From the NCBI RefSeq assembly GCF_026672545.1, contig NZ_JAPPRJ010000001.1:1547001-1611000 (forward strand): DNA of 64,000 nt. The letters are read 5' to 3'. The notes under the pieces were generated by a model. It did not search any database. It worked only from the letters and a program-made list of their open reading frames with translations, and was not told where the DNA came from. The number at the start of each line of letters is the position of its first letter. The stretch's first letter is position 1. Positions 17,553 to 27,231 of the stretch are shown piece after piece. This DNA is from Rhizobium sp. SL86. GTDB taxonomy: Bacteria; Pseudomonadota; Alphaproteobacteria; Rhizobiales; Rhizobiaceae. A program made the position numbers and the translations under genes.

Positions 17553-18983
17553 ATGGCCGCCAAAACGCTGAACGCAAAGAACCTGGAAGCGCTGGGTGCG
17601 CCAAGGCTTGCGGAACTTCTGATCGAGATCAGCACGGGCAGTGCGGCGCACAAACAGCGTCTCAGGCTCGAACTGGCCGGCAGCCAGAGTATTGCCGATG
17701 TGGCGAGAGAAATCCGCAAGCGGCTCATCAGCCTGCAGCGGGCAAAAACCTTCATCGACTGGCGCAAGGTCAAGGCGGCGAAGAAGGACCTTGAAACCCA
17801 GCGCATCGCGATCCTGGAGAAGGTGGCGCCGGAGGATGCGCGCGAAGCTTTCGATCTGATCTGGCAGTTTCTGGGTCTGGCCGAATCGATCTTCGAGCGC
17901 AGCGATGACGGCAGCGGGACGCTCGTTGCGATCTTCCACCAGGCCTGCGCGGATGCCGGCAGGCTGGCCAAAGGCGCCGAGCATTCCGGAGATGTCCTGG
18001 CGGAAAAAGTCTTCACCGCCTTGAACGGCAATGATTATGGCCAGTTCGATCCACTGATCGTCGAGATGGCACCGGCGCTTGGTCCAAAGGGGCTGGAGCG
18101 GCTGAAGGCGCTGATGACGGATGCCCTGCAGGCCCCCAAAGCCAAGCTTGAGGACAGCGAACGCCAGGTGATCGGCTGGAGCACTCGTGGCCCGATCTAT
18201 CGCGACGAGATCGAGAGCAGACGAACCGATTCCATGGCCAAGATCGCGCTTCAGATGATTGCCGATCTGACGGGCGATGTGGATGCCTTCATCGCCCAAC
18301 AGCCGGAAAAGACCCGCAAGGTGCCGATGATTGCCGCGGAGATCGCCATCCGTCTCCTGTCTGCTGGCCGTGCCGCCGAGGCGCTGTCCACGCTGGATGC
18401 CGCTGAAATGGGTCGCATGGGCTGGCCGTTCGAATGGGAGGAGGCTCGGGTGGAGGCGCTTGAGGCGTTGGAACGGGGGGAGGATGCGCAGGATTTTCGC
18501 TGGTCCTGCTTCGAAGCGAACCTTAATCCGCACCATCTGCGCGCCCATCTGCGTCGCCTGCCCGATTTCGATGATCTGGAAGCGGAAGAGAAGGCTTTTG
18601 CGCATGTGCATCGGTTCGCGGACGTGCACCATGCGCTGGATTTTTTCATCGAGTGGCCGGCGCCCGCAGAAGCCGCCAAGCTGTGCGTCAAGAGGCGGGC
18701 GGAAATCGACGGCGACCTCTACGAGCTGCTGACGCCCGCTGCCGAAAGATTATCGGACAAACAGCCGCTGGCGGCGACGATCTTGCTGCGTGCCATGATC
18801 GACTTCACCCTCGATCACGCGCGCTCGAGCCGCTACAAACACGCGGCTCGGCACTTCGTGGAATGCTGTGGTCTTGCGGCGCGGATCACGGATTTCGCCG
18901 ATCTGCCACCCCATGACGATTACGTTCTGAACCTGAAGAACAAACACGGCAAGAAGTCTGGCTTCTGGAGCCTGATCACCTGA
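17553..18983 (+). CDS. DUF6880 family protein of unknown function
   Basis: 476 residues, soluble, largely alpha-helical with many Ala/Leu/Glu-rich amphipathic helices suggesting a repeat (TPR- or HEAT-like) scaffold. The start MAAKTLNAKNLEALGAPRLA and the end KNKHGKKSGFWSLIT are characteristic of DUF6880 proteins found across rhizobia. No catalytic motif is visible. GAAAGAGGA precedes the ATG at 17553; an in-frame extension back into the YigZ gene is not credible. It ends 24 bp from the convergent D-amino-acid transaminase gene. Confidence 0.72.
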   Translation: MAAKTLNAKNLEALGAPRLAELLIEISTGSAAHKQRLRLELAGSQSIADVAREIRKRLISLQRAKTFIDWRKVKAAKKDLETQRIAILEKVAPEDAREAFDLIWQFLGLAESIFERSDDGSGTLVAIFHQACADAGRLAKGAEHSGDVLAEKVFTALNGNDYGQFDPLIVEMAPALGPKGLERLKALMTDALQAPKAKLEDSERQVIGWSTRGPIYRDEIESRRTDSMAKIALQMIADLTGDVDAFIAQQPEKTRKVPMIAAEIAIRLLSAGRAAEALSTLDAAEMGRMGWPFEWEEARVEALEALERGEDAQDFRWSCFEANLNPHHLRAHLRRLPDFDDLEAEEKAFAHVHRFADVHHALDFFIEWPAPAEAAKLCVKRRAEIDGDLYELLTPAAERLSDKQPLAATILLRAMIDFTLDHARSSRYKHAARHFVECCGLAARITDFADLPPHDDYVLNLKNKHGKKSGFWSLIT

Positions 18984-19007
18984 CGCCTGCTCGTCTCCAG
19001 TTTGTCC

Positions 19008-19874
19008 TCAATCGGCAATCGGCACGCCGCGTGACAGCTGGTCCTGGATGTAGATGTCGAGAAGGCGCTCGCTGACCGGGCCGACCTTGCCATTGCCGAT
19101 GGTCTCGCCATCCAGCCGGACGACCGGTGTCACGAAGCTCGTCGCCGAGGTCAGGAAGGCCTCCGATGCGGATGTGACTTCCTCGACCGTGAAGGCGCGT
19201 TCATGGGCCGTGATGCCTGCCTGCCTGGCCAGATCGACGATGGAGCCGCGGGTAATGCCGTGCAGCAGCGCATTCGAAAGATCGCGCGTGATCAGCTCTC
19301 CCGCTGCTGTGACGATGTGGAAATTGGCGGAGCTTGCCTCGGTGATCAAGCCGTTCTCGACGAAGAGCACGTCATCAAAGCCGTTGCGGTTGGCTTCCGT
19401 CTTGCGCAGCGACGAATAGAGAAGCTGTACCGTCTTGATCTGGCGCTCCGACCAGCGGCCTTCCGGTACCGTCTTCAGGGAAAGACCGGTCTTCCATTTC
19501 GGATTGTCCAGCACCCGTTTTGCCTGGGTGAACATCACGAAGGTTGGCTCCATGGCTTTCGGAAACAGGAAGTCGCGGTCCTGCACGCCACGCGAGATCT
19601 GCAGATAGATGAGGCCTTCGGTGATACCGTTGCGCTGCGCGATCTCCTTGTGCAGCGCCAGCAGTTCGGTCTCTTCGACGGGCATGGCAATACCTAAGGC
19701 ATCAAGCGAGCGGCGCAGCCGAGCCGCATGGCCTGGAAAATCGATGAGTTTGCCGTCGATCACCGCGGTGACCTCATAGATGGCGTCAGCGAACAGGAAG
19801 CCGCGATCGAAGATCGATACCTTCGCCTCGGTTTCGGCGATCCATTCGCCATTGAGATAAACGGTCCTGGTCAT
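19008..19874 (-). CDS. dat: D-amino-acid transaminase
   Basis: 288 residues of fold-type IV PLP transaminase. N-terminal VSIFDRGFLFADAIYEV, the PLP lysine region RQIKTVQLLYSS, and FVENGLITEASSANFHIV are D-amino-acid/branched-chain family signatures; SIFDRGF and the length fit D-alanine transaminase. It would convert D-amino acids plus 2-oxoglutarate to oxo-acids and D-glutamate. It is divergent from the hydantoin operon, whose N-carbamoyl hydrolase should release D-amino acids, so a catabolic role there is likely (inference); supply of D-Glu or D-Ala to peptidoglycan is the alternative. Confidence 0.88.
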   Translation of the reverse strand: MTRTVYLNGEWIAETEAKVSIFDRGFLFADAIYEVTAVIDGKLIDFPGHAARLRRSLDALGIAMPVEETELLALHKEIAQRNGITEGLIYLQISRGVQDRDFLFPKAMEPTFVMFTQAKRVLDNPKWKTGLSLKTVPEGRWSERQIKTVQLLYSSLRKTEANRNGFDDVLFVENGLITEASSANFHIVTAAGELITRDLSNALLHGITRGSIVDLARQAGITAHERAFTVEEVTSASEAFLTSATSFVTPVVRLDGETIGNGKVGPVSERLLDIYIQDQLSRGVPIAD

Positions 19875-20063
19875 GATGCTGCCTCTGTCTGTCTATGCCG
19901 TTTGGGAATTCTGACTGTCTCGCATTGCGACAATCCGGGTGCAAGGTCCATCCGGCGTGAAGGTAGACGCGGATCTGCCGTATTGCGGTGGGGCGTCGTT
20001 TTTCCAACCGCCTGAATTCTCTTTCAGAATGTCGTTCCAGGACCGAAGGCCGCTGCGTTCTCG

Positions 20064-20106
20064 TATTCGATAATCGAATAATTCAATTCAGATAATAATA
20101 TTGAAT
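20064..20106. promoter_or_regulatory. Two AT-rich inverted repeats upstream of the hydantoin-cluster importer
   Basis: TATTCGA-TAA-TCGAATA at 20064-20080 and ATTCAAT-N12-ATTGAAT at 20081-20106 lie back to back, about 80 bp upstream of the binding-protein ATG, in DNA far more AT-rich than its surroundings. This arrangement suits a regulator binding site, plausibly for the LysR protein encoded at 26283 in the same cluster. Confidence 0.55.
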
Positions 20107-20185
20107 TATATTGCGGTGCAGTGAACAGCGTGAAATCATCGCTGCCAGAACAAGCCGAAAACGGCACTTCCAGTGGAGAACAGTG

Positions 20186-21031
20186 ATGAAAACCTTCCAG
20201 AAATCCGGCCTTGCCGGGTTAACGCTTCTGCTTGCCTTATCCCATGCACATGCCGAAGGCACGATCAAGACCGCGCTTGATGGAACCTTCGCGCCTCACG
20301 CCATGCCGACGCTTGACGGCAAGGTGGAAGGTTTTAACGTCGACCTCGTCAAACTGATCGGCGAACGTCTCGGCAAGACGGTCGATCTGACATCCGCGCA
20401 GTTTTCCGGCCTCATTCCCGCCCTCCAGGCCAAGACCTATGATTTTCTCGCAGCCCCGGTGACGGTGAACAAGGAGCGGTCCGCCAACCTGCTGTTCACC
20501 GAAGGCTTTATGGATACCAACTTCGCCTTCGTGGTCCCGGCCAAGGGCCCGGACTACAAATCCCTTGCCGATTTCAAGGGCAAGACCATCGCCGTCAACA
20601 AGGGTTCTGCCTATGACAGCTTCCTGCGCGAGCGCGAAGCGGAGTTCGGCTGGAAGGTCGAAAGTTACGGCACGAACACGGATGCCGTCGCCGCAGTCGT
20701 CGCGGGTCGTGCGGATGCGAACCTTGCCGGCGCAACGGTTGCCGCCTGGGCTGCCAAGCAAAATCCGCAGGTCAAGCTTTCCTACGAATATCCGACCGGT
20801 CTCGTCTGGGGGCTCGCCTTCCGTAAGGACGATGTGGCCGGCCGCAACCTGGTCGACAAGGCGATCGAATGCCTGAAGATTGACGGTTCCATGGCCAAGC
20901 TTTCCGAGAAGTGGTTCGGCGTGACGCCGACGGCGGGAACGACCATCGTGACCCCGACCAAGGGTTATGGTGTCCCCGGTTTCGAGGGGTATGCCGAGGA
21001 TGATCACAAGCCGTCGTGCGATCTGAAATGA
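20186..21031 (+). CDS. Polar-amino-acid-type ABC transporter substrate-binding protein
   Basis: 281 residues. Signal peptide [19 protein letters not shown] ending in SHAHA, then a periplasmic-binding domain of the SBP_bac_3 type: [61 protein letters not shown] and a C-terminal LSEKWFG. It should capture the substrate in the periplasm; the neighbours imply hydantoin, N-carbamoyl amino acid or a related compound rather than a plain amino acid (inference). The ATG at 20186 has GGAGAACAGTG just upstream. First gene of a long operon. Confidence 0.88.
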   Translation: MKTFQKSGLAGLTLLLALSHAHAEGTIKTALDGTFAPHAMPTLDGKVEGFNVDLVKLIGERLGKTVDLTSAQFSGLIPALQAKTYDFLAAPVTVNKERSANLLFTEGFMDTNFAFVVPAKGPDYKSLADFKGKTIAVNKGSAYDSFLREREAEFGWKVESYGTNTDAVAAVVAGRADANLAGATVAAWAAKQNPQVKLSYEYPTGLVWGLAFRKDDVAGRNLVDKAIECLKIDGSMAKLSEKWFGVTPTAGTTIVTPTKGYGVPGFEGYAEDDHKPSCDLK

Positions 21032-21092
21032 GCGTGGCGGACGGCAGGGTGACCTGCCGTCCCCTGTCGTTCCATGCATGCGGGAGCCGCCG

Positions 21093-21836
21093 ATGACCAA
21101 CCGTCCGATGCTCGAAATCGTTTCGTTACAGAAGCGGTTCGGCGATACCGTTGTTCTGCGCGACATCAATCTCAAGGTCGCGCAAGGCGACCTCGTTTTT
21201 ATCATCGGCCCTTCCGGGTCCGGCAAAAGCACCATGCTGCGGTGCTGCAATCGCCTTGAGGAACCGTCCGGCGGCGACATCATCGTCGATGGACGCAACA
21301 TCATGAGCGGCACCAGCCGGGATCTCGATCGCATGCGATTGAAGGTCGGCATGGTGTTTCAGGGCTTCCACCTGTATCCGCACATGAGCGTGGTGAAGAA
21401 CGTCATGCTGGCGCAGTGCAAGGCGCTCGGACGTTCGGCCGAAGAGGCCAGGGCTCGGGCCATGGACATGCTGGATCGGGTCGGCCTTGCGCACAAGGCA
21501 AGCGCCATGCCTGCGGAGCTTTCCGGCGGTCAGCAGCAGCGTGTCGCTATCGCCCGGGCGCTTGCGCTTGATCCGCTCGTGATGCTGTTCGACGAACCGA
21601 CGTCGGCGCTCGATCCCGAACTGGTGGGGTCGGTCCTGTCGGTCATGAAGGACCTGAAGGCCAAGGGCATGACGATGTTGGTCGTCAGCCACGAGATGGG
21701 ATTTGCCCGCGAGACGGCCGATCGTGTCGTTTTCATGGATGGTGGCCTCGTCGTGGAGGAAGGTTCGCCGGAGGAGATCTTTGGTGCTCCGAAGGCCGAT
21801 CGTACGCGTGCCTTCCTGTCTCGCGTCACGCGGTGA
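21093..21836 (+). CDS. Amino-acid-type ABC transporter ATP-binding protein
   Basis: 247 residues, GlnQ-like. Walker [11 protein letters not shown]-loop [14 protein letters not shown], signature [15 protein letters not shown], Walker [13 protein letters not shown] and H-loop VVSHEMGFA are all intact. It powers the importer made with the binding protein upstream and the two permeases downstream. I chose the ATG at 21093 (MTNRPML) over one five codons earlier because GGGAG sits correctly before it. Its stop overlaps a possible GTG start of the next gene. Confidence 0.93.
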   Translation: MTNRPMLEIVSLQKRFGDTVVLRDINLKVAQGDLVFIIGPSGSGKSTMLRCCNRLEEPSGGDIIVDGRNIMSGTSRDLDRMRLKVGMVFQGFHLYPHMSVVKNVMLAQCKALGRSAEEARARAMDMLDRVGLAHKASAMPAELSGGQQQRVAIARALALDPLVMLFDEPTSALDPELVGSVLSVMKDLKAKGMTMLVVSHEMGFARETADRVVFMDGGLVVEEGSPEEIFGAPKADRTRAFLSRVTR

Positions 21837-21841
21837 CCGGG

Positions 21842-22519
21842 ATGGCGAATTTCCTCACCACCTTCTTTAATCCGGATGTGATGGCACGGTATCTCCCCGA
21901 CGTGCTGTCCGGCATGTTGGTCGCCGTCTGGATCGGGCTTGCGGTGGTCGTCGCCGGTGTCCTGACAGGGCTCGCTCTCGCCTGCCTGCGCACCTATCGC
22001 ATCTGGATCTGCAACATCCTGATCGTCTGCTTTGCCGATATCTTTCGTGCCTTGCCGCCGCTCGTGCTGATCCTGCTGCTCTATTTCGGCCTGCCAGGGG
22101 TCGGCGTGCGGCTCTCCGGGCCGATGGTCCTGTTTATCGTGTTGTCGTTGACGCTTGCCGCCTTTGCCGAGGAAATCTTCTGGGCGGGCTTTCTTTCCGT
22201 CGATCGCGGGCAGTGGGAAGCCGGCATTTCCACCGGCCTCGGCTTTGGCGGCACGCTGCTTTATGTCGCCCTGCCCCAGGCTGTGCGGCTTGCCATTCCG
22301 CCGCTCGTCAACCGGGTTCTGGCCATCACCAAAATGACGGCGCTGGGCTCCGTCATCGGCGTGTCGGAAATCCTGTCGGCGGCGACGACAGCCCAGAGCT
22401 TCTCCGGCAGTGCCACGCCGCTCTCACTTGCGGCGATCGCCTATCTCGTCCTGTTCATGCCGCTGGTGTTTGCTGCGCGGCTTTTCGAACGTCGCCGCGA
22501 TCAAAACCAGGGCCGCTGA
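21842..22519 (+). CDS. ABC transporter permease (His/Glu/Gln/Arg type)
   Basis: 225 residues with about five hydrophobic segments and the HEQRO-type core DIFRALPPLVLILLLYFGLP. The EAA loop is present in weaker form (WEAGISTGLGFGG). An in-frame GTG at 21833 overlaps the ATPase stop and could be used instead of the ATG at 21842. It pairs with the next gene; the two permeases share DIFRALPPLVL, so they are paralogues forming a heterodimeric channel. Confidence 0.9.
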   Translation: MANFLTTFFNPDVMARYLPDVLSGMLVAVWIGLAVVVAGVLTGLALACLRTYRIWICNILIVCFADIFRALPPLVLILLLYFGLPGVGVRLSGPMVLFIVLSLTLAAFAEEIFWAGFLSVDRGQWEAGISTGLGFGGTLLYVALPQAVRLAIPPLVNRVLAITKMTALGSVIGVSEILSAATTAQSFSGSATPLSLAAIAYLVLFMPLVFAARLFERRRDQNQGR

Positions 22520-22521
22520 TC

Positions 22522-23187
22522 ATGCAGAACCTCATCGATCAGTTCTTCAACCTCTCGATCATGGCGAAATCGCTTCCGCTGATGTTATCGGGCCTATGGA
22601 TGACGGCCAGGCTCTGCGCCGCCGTGATCCTGCTTGGCCTTGCCGGCGGTTTGCTGGTGGCGCTCGCCAATCTCAGCCCGCGCCGGTGGCTCAGGCTGCC
22701 GTCCATCGTCTTCACGGATATCTTCCGGGCCCTGCCGCCGCTGGTGCTCTTGATCTTCATCTATTCCGGCCTGCCTTTCGCCGGCATCGAAATCTCTCCT
22801 TTTGCCGCCGTCGCGCTCGCTTTCCTGCTGAACAATTCCGCCTATTATGCGGAAGTTTACCGGGCGGGCATCCTGTCTGTCGGCAAGGGCCAATGGGAGG
22901 CGGCGCGATCGACCGGCCTCAGCCAGACGCAAACGCTGATCAGCGTCGTCCTGCCGCAGGCCATCCGCAACGTGCTGCCGGACCTGTTGTCGAACACGGT
23001 CGAGGTGGTGAAGCTCACCTCGCTTGCCTCGGTCGTGTCGCTCTCCGAACTGCTTTACGCCGCCAACATGGCGCGTTCGATCACCTACAACGCCTCGCCG
23101 CTGGTTCTGGCGGCACTCATCTATCTCGTCATCCTGTGGCCCGTGGTGCGGCTGGTCAGCCGTTTCCAGCGTCGGCTTGCGGCGTGA
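22522..23187 (+). CDS. ABC transporter permease (His/Glu/Gln/Arg type)
   Basis: 221 residues, membrane protein with the classical EAA loop EAARSTGLSQ and VVLPQAIRNVLP, plus DIFRALPPLVLLIFIYSGLP. It starts 2 bp after the preceding permease. Third membrane component of the hydantoin-cluster importer. A larger in-frame ORF beginning at 22213 lies over the first permease and is not real. Confidence 0.92.
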   Translation: MQNLIDQFFNLSIMAKSLPLMLSGLWMTARLCAAVILLGLAGGLLVALANLSPRRWLRLPSIVFTDIFRALPPLVLLIFIYSGLPFAGIEISPFAAVALAFLLNNSAYYAEVYRAGILSVGKGQWEAARSTGLSQTQTLISVVLPQAIRNVLPDLLSNTVEVVKLTSLASVVSLSELLYAANMARSITYNASPLVLAALIYLVILWPVVRLVSRFQRRLAA

Positions 23188-23214
23188 CGCACGAAAAAAC
23201 GGAAGGATACTCCC

Positions 23215-24141
23215 ATGACCAGAATGATCATTGCCGGCGCGCAGCTCGGTGCCATCCAGAAAGCCGACAGCCGGCAAGCCGTGGTCGCTCGCATGATCGA
23301 CCTCATGGAACAGGCGGCTGCGCGAGGGGCGGAGATGATCGTCTATCCGGAACTGGCGCTGACGACCTTCTTCCCGCGCTGGTACATGCCGGACTGGAAC
23401 GAGGTCGATACCTGGTTCGAACGGGAAATGCCGAACGGCGCAACTCAGCCGCTCTTTGATCGTGCCCGCGAGCTCGGCGTTGCCATGACCTTCGGATATG
23501 CGGAACTGACGCCCGAGGGGCGTCATTTCAACACTTCGATCCTGACGAACCGCAAGGGAGAGATCGTCGGCAAATACCGCAAGGTGCATCTGCCGGGCCA
23601 TGACGAATACGATACGACACGCGCCTTCCAGCACCTGGAAAAGCGTTATTTCGAACCGGGCGATCTCGGTTTCAACGTCTGGCGCAACGAAGGTGTTATC
23701 ATGGGCATGGCGATCTGCAACGACCGCCGCTGGCCGGAGACCTATCGTTGCATGGGCCTGCAGGGCGTGGAACTGATCACCATCGGTTATAACACGCCGG
23801 CCGTGAACAGCCAGATGAGCGCCGAGGGGCTGGAGAAGCGCCTGTTTCACTCCGATCTGTCGCTCCAGTCGGGCGCCTATCAGAATGCGACCTATGTCGT
23901 TGGTGTCGCCAAGGCGGGCGTGGAGGATGGGCATCCGCTGATCGGTGGTTCGATCATCGTCGATCCGGACGGTTTCGTGCTCGCACGCGCCGAAACGGAA
24001 GAGGACGAACTGATCCTCGCCGATTGCGATTTCGACAAGTGCGCCTTCGGCAAATCGACGATCTTCGACTTTGCGCGCCATCGCCGGATAGAGCACTATG
24101 GCCGCATCACGTCACAGACCGGCGCGATCATTGACGTCTAA
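23215..24141 (+). CDS. N-carbamoyl-D-amino acid hydrolase
   Basis: 308 residues of the nitrilase superfamily, nearly the length of Agrobacterium D-carbamoylase (304). The catalytic triad is visible: Glu in VYPELALTTFFPRWY, Lys in YRKVHLPGHDEY, Cys in AICNDRRWPETYR. FQHLEKRYFEPGDLGF and GYNTPAVN are signature stretches of the D-carbamoylase subgroup. It cleaves N-carbamoyl-D-amino acids to D-amino acid, CO2 and ammonia in the cytosol. It precedes hydantoinase by 16 bp, the expected pathway partner. Confidence 0.92.
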   Translation: MTRMIIAGAQLGAIQKADSRQAVVARMIDLMEQAAARGAEMIVYPELALTTFFPRWYMPDWNEVDTWFEREMPNGATQPLFDRARELGVAMTFGYAELTPEGRHFNTSILTNRKGEIVGKYRKVHLPGHDEYDTTRAFQHLEKRYFEPGDLGFNVWRNEGVIMGMAICNDRRWPETYRCMGLQGVELITIGYNTPAVNSQMSAEGLEKRLFHSDLSLQSGAYQNATYVVGVAKAGVEDGHPLIGGSIIVDPDGFVLARAETEEDELILADCDFDKCAFGKSTIFDFARHRRIEHYGRITSQTGAIIDV

Positions 24142-24157
24142 TTCGCAGGAAATCCCG

Positions 24158-25615
24158 ATGCAGTACGATACGGTCATCCACGGCGGCACGGTTGTCACGC
24201 CCCATGAGACCTTCAAAGCGGATGTCGGCATTTCCGACGGCCGGATTGTTGCGCTTGCCGAACATCTGCCCGGCGGTGAGCGGCGGATCGATGCCGGTGG
24301 CCGGCTTGTCCTGCCGGGTGGCATCGAAGCCCATTGCCATATCGCCCAGGAAAGTTCGTCGGGTGTGATGACGGCAGACGACTATTATTCTGGTTCGGTC
24401 TCGGCAGCCTTCGGCGGCAACTCCTGTTTCGTCCCCTTCGCCGCCCAGCATCGTGGCCAGTCGATTGCCGACGTGATCGCCACCTATGACGGACGGGCCG
24501 CACCGAATTCCGTCATCGACTATTCCTATCACCTCATCATCTCGGACCCCACACCGGCCGTGCTTGAAGAACTGCCTGGCGTCTTTCAACGCGGCATCAC
24601 CTCGTTCAAGGTCTTCATGACCTACGACCTGATGAACATCGGCGACGGCGGTATGCTGGATATCCTCACCGTGGCGAAGAGCCATGGTGCTTTGACCATG
24701 GTGCATGCGGAAAACAACGAGATGGTGAAGTGGATGAACCGGCGTTTTGCGGCGACCGGTCTGACCGCTCCCAAATATCATGCCCTCAGCCGTCCGGAGC
24801 TGGCGGAGGAGGAGGCGATCAACCGCGCCGTTTCGCTGGCTAAGCTTGTCGATGCAGCCCTCTTCATCGTGCATGTCTCGACCCGCGGCGGTGCCGAGAT
24901 CGTGCGGCGCGAGAAACTGGCCGGAACCAAGCTGTTTGCCGAGACCTGCCCGCAATACCTGGCGCTGACCCGTGCCGATCTCGATCGACCGGGCATGGAG
25001 GGTGCCAAATACATCTGCTCCCCTCCCCTTCGCGACCATGCGACGCAGGAGGTCTTGTGGCAGCATATCCGGTCGGGCACCTTTGAAAGCGTCTCCTCCG
25101 ACCATGCTCCTTACCGGGCGGATGCCACCGGCAAATTCCTGAACGGGCGTGACGCGCCTTACCCGAAAATCGCCAACGGCATGCCGGGCATTGCCATGCG
25201 GCTTCCCTATCTGTTTTCCGAAGGCGTCGCAAAAGGCCGGATCACGCTTGGTGATTTCGTCAGGCTCTCCAGCTCCAACGCCGCACGGGTGTTCGGACTG
25301 GACCGCAAGGGGGCGATCGCGCCCGGTTTCGACGCGGATATCGCGATCTGGAACCCGGAAGAGACCCGGACGGTCACGCTCGACATGCAGCACGACAACA
25401 TGGACTACACGCCCTTCGAGGGCATGGAGATCAACGGATGGCCGGAGCTGGTGATGAACCGCGGCCGGATCGTGGTGGAGAAGGGCATGCTCAAAGCGAA
25501 CGCGGGCGATGGGCGGTTCGTTGCCAGAAAACCTGTCGATACCGGTGCCATGCCGGGCTATCGGGCTGTTGAGTTCGAGATCGCAGCCCAGTTCGGCCAG
25601 GAGGTGGCACCCTGA
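24158..25615 (+). CDS. D-hydantoinase / dihydropyrimidinase
   Basis: 485-residue cyclic amidohydrolase. Metal ligands are in EAHCHI (HxH), the carboxylated lysine in ITSFKVFMTYD, His in MVHAENNEM and IVHVSTRGG, Asp in SSDHAPY. CSPPLRD is a hydantoinase-family tract. It opens 5-substituted hydantoins (or dihydropyrimidines) to N-carbamoyl amino acids. The usual DPHTHL is EAHCHIAQE here, which may tune specificity. ATG at 24158 chosen (MQYDTVIHGG); upstream frame overlaps the carbamoylase. Its stop overlaps the racemase ATG (TGATG). Confidence 0.92.
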   Translation: MQYDTVIHGGTVVTPHETFKADVGISDGRIVALAEHLPGGERRIDAGGRLVLPGGIEAHCHIAQESSSGVMTADDYYSGSVSAAFGGNSCFVPFAAQHRGQSIADVIATYDGRAAPNSVIDYSYHLIISDPTPAVLEELPGVFQRGITSFKVFMTYDLMNIGDGGMLDILTVAKSHGALTMVHAENNEMVKWMNRRFAATGLTAPKYHALSRPELAEEEAINRAVSLAKLVDAALFIVHVSTRGGAEIVRREKLAGTKLFAETCPQYLALTRADLDRPGMEGAKYICSPPLRDHATQEVLWQHIRSGTFESVSSDHAPYRADATGKFLNGRDAPYPKIANGMPGIAMRLPYLFSEGVAKGRITLGDFVRLSSSNAARVFGLDRKGAIAPGFDADIAIWNPEETRTVTLDMQHDNMDYTPFEGMEINGWPELVMNRGRIVVEKGMLKANAGDGRFVARKPVDTGAMPGYRAVEFEIAAQFGQEVAP

Positions 25616-26286
25616 TGCAATCCCCCTCCCCGACGATCCTGGTGATCAATCCGAACAGTTCCGAAATCGTGACCGAAGGGCTGCGGACGGCGCTCTCCGG
25701 CTTTTCCTTTCCCGGCGGGCCGATCATCGAATGCCTCACCATCAAAGAGGGGCCACCCGGCGTCGTGACACAACGGCATGTCGATGAGGCGGCGCTGCAT
25801 ACAGCCGCAGTGATCGAATCACGCCCGGATGCGGCGGCCTATGTGCTCGCCTGTTATTCCCAGCCGGGCCTTGACCTTGCCCGGTCGATCACGACGCGGC
25901 CGGTCTACGGCATCCAGGACGCCGGCGTGCTCTCGGCGCTGGCGCTCGCAGATATGTTCGGCGTCATTGCCGTGGCGGAAGCTTCCATTCCGCGGCATCT
26001 GCGCAATCTGCGCCGTCTCGGGGTCGATCAGCGGCTTGCGGGTGAGGTGGCTCTCGAAGGTTCCGTCAGTGTTGCCGAGAGCGGCCACGGTGAGGAGAGT
26101 TATGGCCTCCTGCTGGCTGCGGCACGCAAACTGAAGGGGCTCGGTGCCGGCGCCATCGTGCTTGGATGTGCGGGCATGTCCGGACACCGCAAGCGGCTTG
26201 AGGACGAGGTCGGCTGCGCCGTCATCGACCCGACCCAGGCGGCGGTTGCCATGGCTTTCGGCAATCTGGTGACGGGAACGGCATGA
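25615..26286 (+). CDS. Hydantoin racemase (Asp/Glu racemase superfamily)
   Basis: 223 residues. The two catalytic cysteines of the superfamily are in LACYSQPGLD and VLGCAGMSG; LVINPNSSEIVTEGL is a characteristic hydantoin-racemase N-terminus. It would racemise 5-monosubstituted hydantoins so that the D-specific hydantoinase can consume both enantiomers. It overlaps the hydantoinase stop by one base and the following lysR start by four (ATGA), so the three are translationally coupled. Confidence 0.9.
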   Translation: MQSPSPTILVINPNSSEIVTEGLRTALSGFSFPGGPIIECLTIKEGPPGVVTQRHVDEAALHTAAVIESRPDAAAYVLACYSQPGLDLARSITTRPVYGIQDAGVLSALALADMFGVIAVAEASIPRHLRNLRRLGVDQRLAGEVALEGSVSVAESGHGEESYGLLLAAARKLKGLGAGAIVLGCAGMSGHRKRLEDEVGCAVIDPTQAAVAMAFGNLVTGTA

Positions 26287-27227
26287 ACGGCTCACCCACC
26301 AAGCCCGACGTTTCGCTTCGCCTCCTGGAAATCTTCGATGCGATCATGCGGTGCGGAACGACCGTGGAGGCCGCCGAGCAGCTTGGCATCTCGCAGCCGG
26401 CCGTTTCCAACGGCATCCGCCAACTGGAGGCCCAGACCGGGGTCACGCTGTTCGAGCGCCTCCACCGCCGCCTGCAGCCGACGGAAGAGGCCGTTGCCCT
26501 GCATGATGACATCAAGCCGGTTTTCGGTCTTCTGAGGGGGTTCGCCTCCCGGGCCCAGGACATGCGCCAGGGTGTGTCTGGACGGCTTCGGGTGATCTCG
26601 ACGCCGCCGCTTGGGCACACCGTTGCTCCGCTTGCCATGCGGCGTTTCCTGAAGGAACGCAAGGATGTGTCCGTCGCCTATGATGTCCGGCGTCTGGAAC
26701 ATGTGGTGGTAGCCGTGCAGAGCGGCCATGCCGATCTCGGTCTGGCACTCGCACTGGAACGTCATCCTGCCGTCAATGTCGAGATTCTGGCGCGCACCCA
26801 CATGGTTGCCGTTCTGCCAAAGGCGGAAAAGGTTTCCGCCAGCACGGTGAGCGCCGAGACGCTGGCGAAGGGAGATTTCGTCGGACTGGAAATCGAATCG
26901 AACCTTGGCCAGAAGGTGCGCGCGGCCTTCGAACGTGACGGCGTGCCCTACAAACCGCGGGTCGAGGTTCGTTATTGCGCAACGGCTGCGGTTCTTGCCA
27001 GTGCCGGCATCGGTTCCGCCGTCATCGATCCCTATACGGCGGCGTTTAATGCCGGGCTCGGTGTCATCGAACGTGGATTCCTGCCACCGATCGAAGTTGC
27101 GGCGGTGCTGATCACCCGCAAGGGCGTTCCGCGCTCGAGGCTGCAGCACGCGTTTATCTCAGAAATGCGCAAGGCCCTGACGGATTTTGCCGCCGGCGGC
27201 ATGCAGACGATCTTTGGCACCCGGTAG
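26283..27227 (+). CDS. LysR-family transcriptional regulator of the hydantoin cluster
   Basis: 314 residues. The N-terminal winged HTH is AAEQLGISQPAVSNGIRQLE with TGVTLFERLHRRLQPTEEA, then the linker and an effector domain. Its position inside the operon, coupled by ATGA overlap to the racemase gene, makes it the probable regulator of this cluster. Being part of the operon rather than divergent from it is unusual for LysR genes and would imply feedback on its own expression. The inducer is likely a hydantoin or carbamoyl amino acid (inference). Confidence 0.88.
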   Translation: MNGSPTKPDVSLRLLEIFDAIMRCGTTVEAAEQLGISQPAVSNGIRQLEAQTGVTLFERLHRRLQPTEEAVALHDDIKPVFGLLRGFASRAQDMRQGVSGRLRVISTPPLGHTVAPLAMRRFLKERKDVSVAYDVRRLEHVVVAVQSGHADLGLALALERHPAVNVEILARTHMVAVLPKAEKVSASTVSAETLAKGDFVGLEIESNLGQKVRAAFERDGVPYKPRVEVRYCATAAVLASAGIGSAVIDPYTAAFNAGLGVIERGFLPPIEVAAVLITRKGVPRSRLQHAFISEMRKALTDFAAGGMQTIFGTR

Positions 27228-27231
27228 GACC

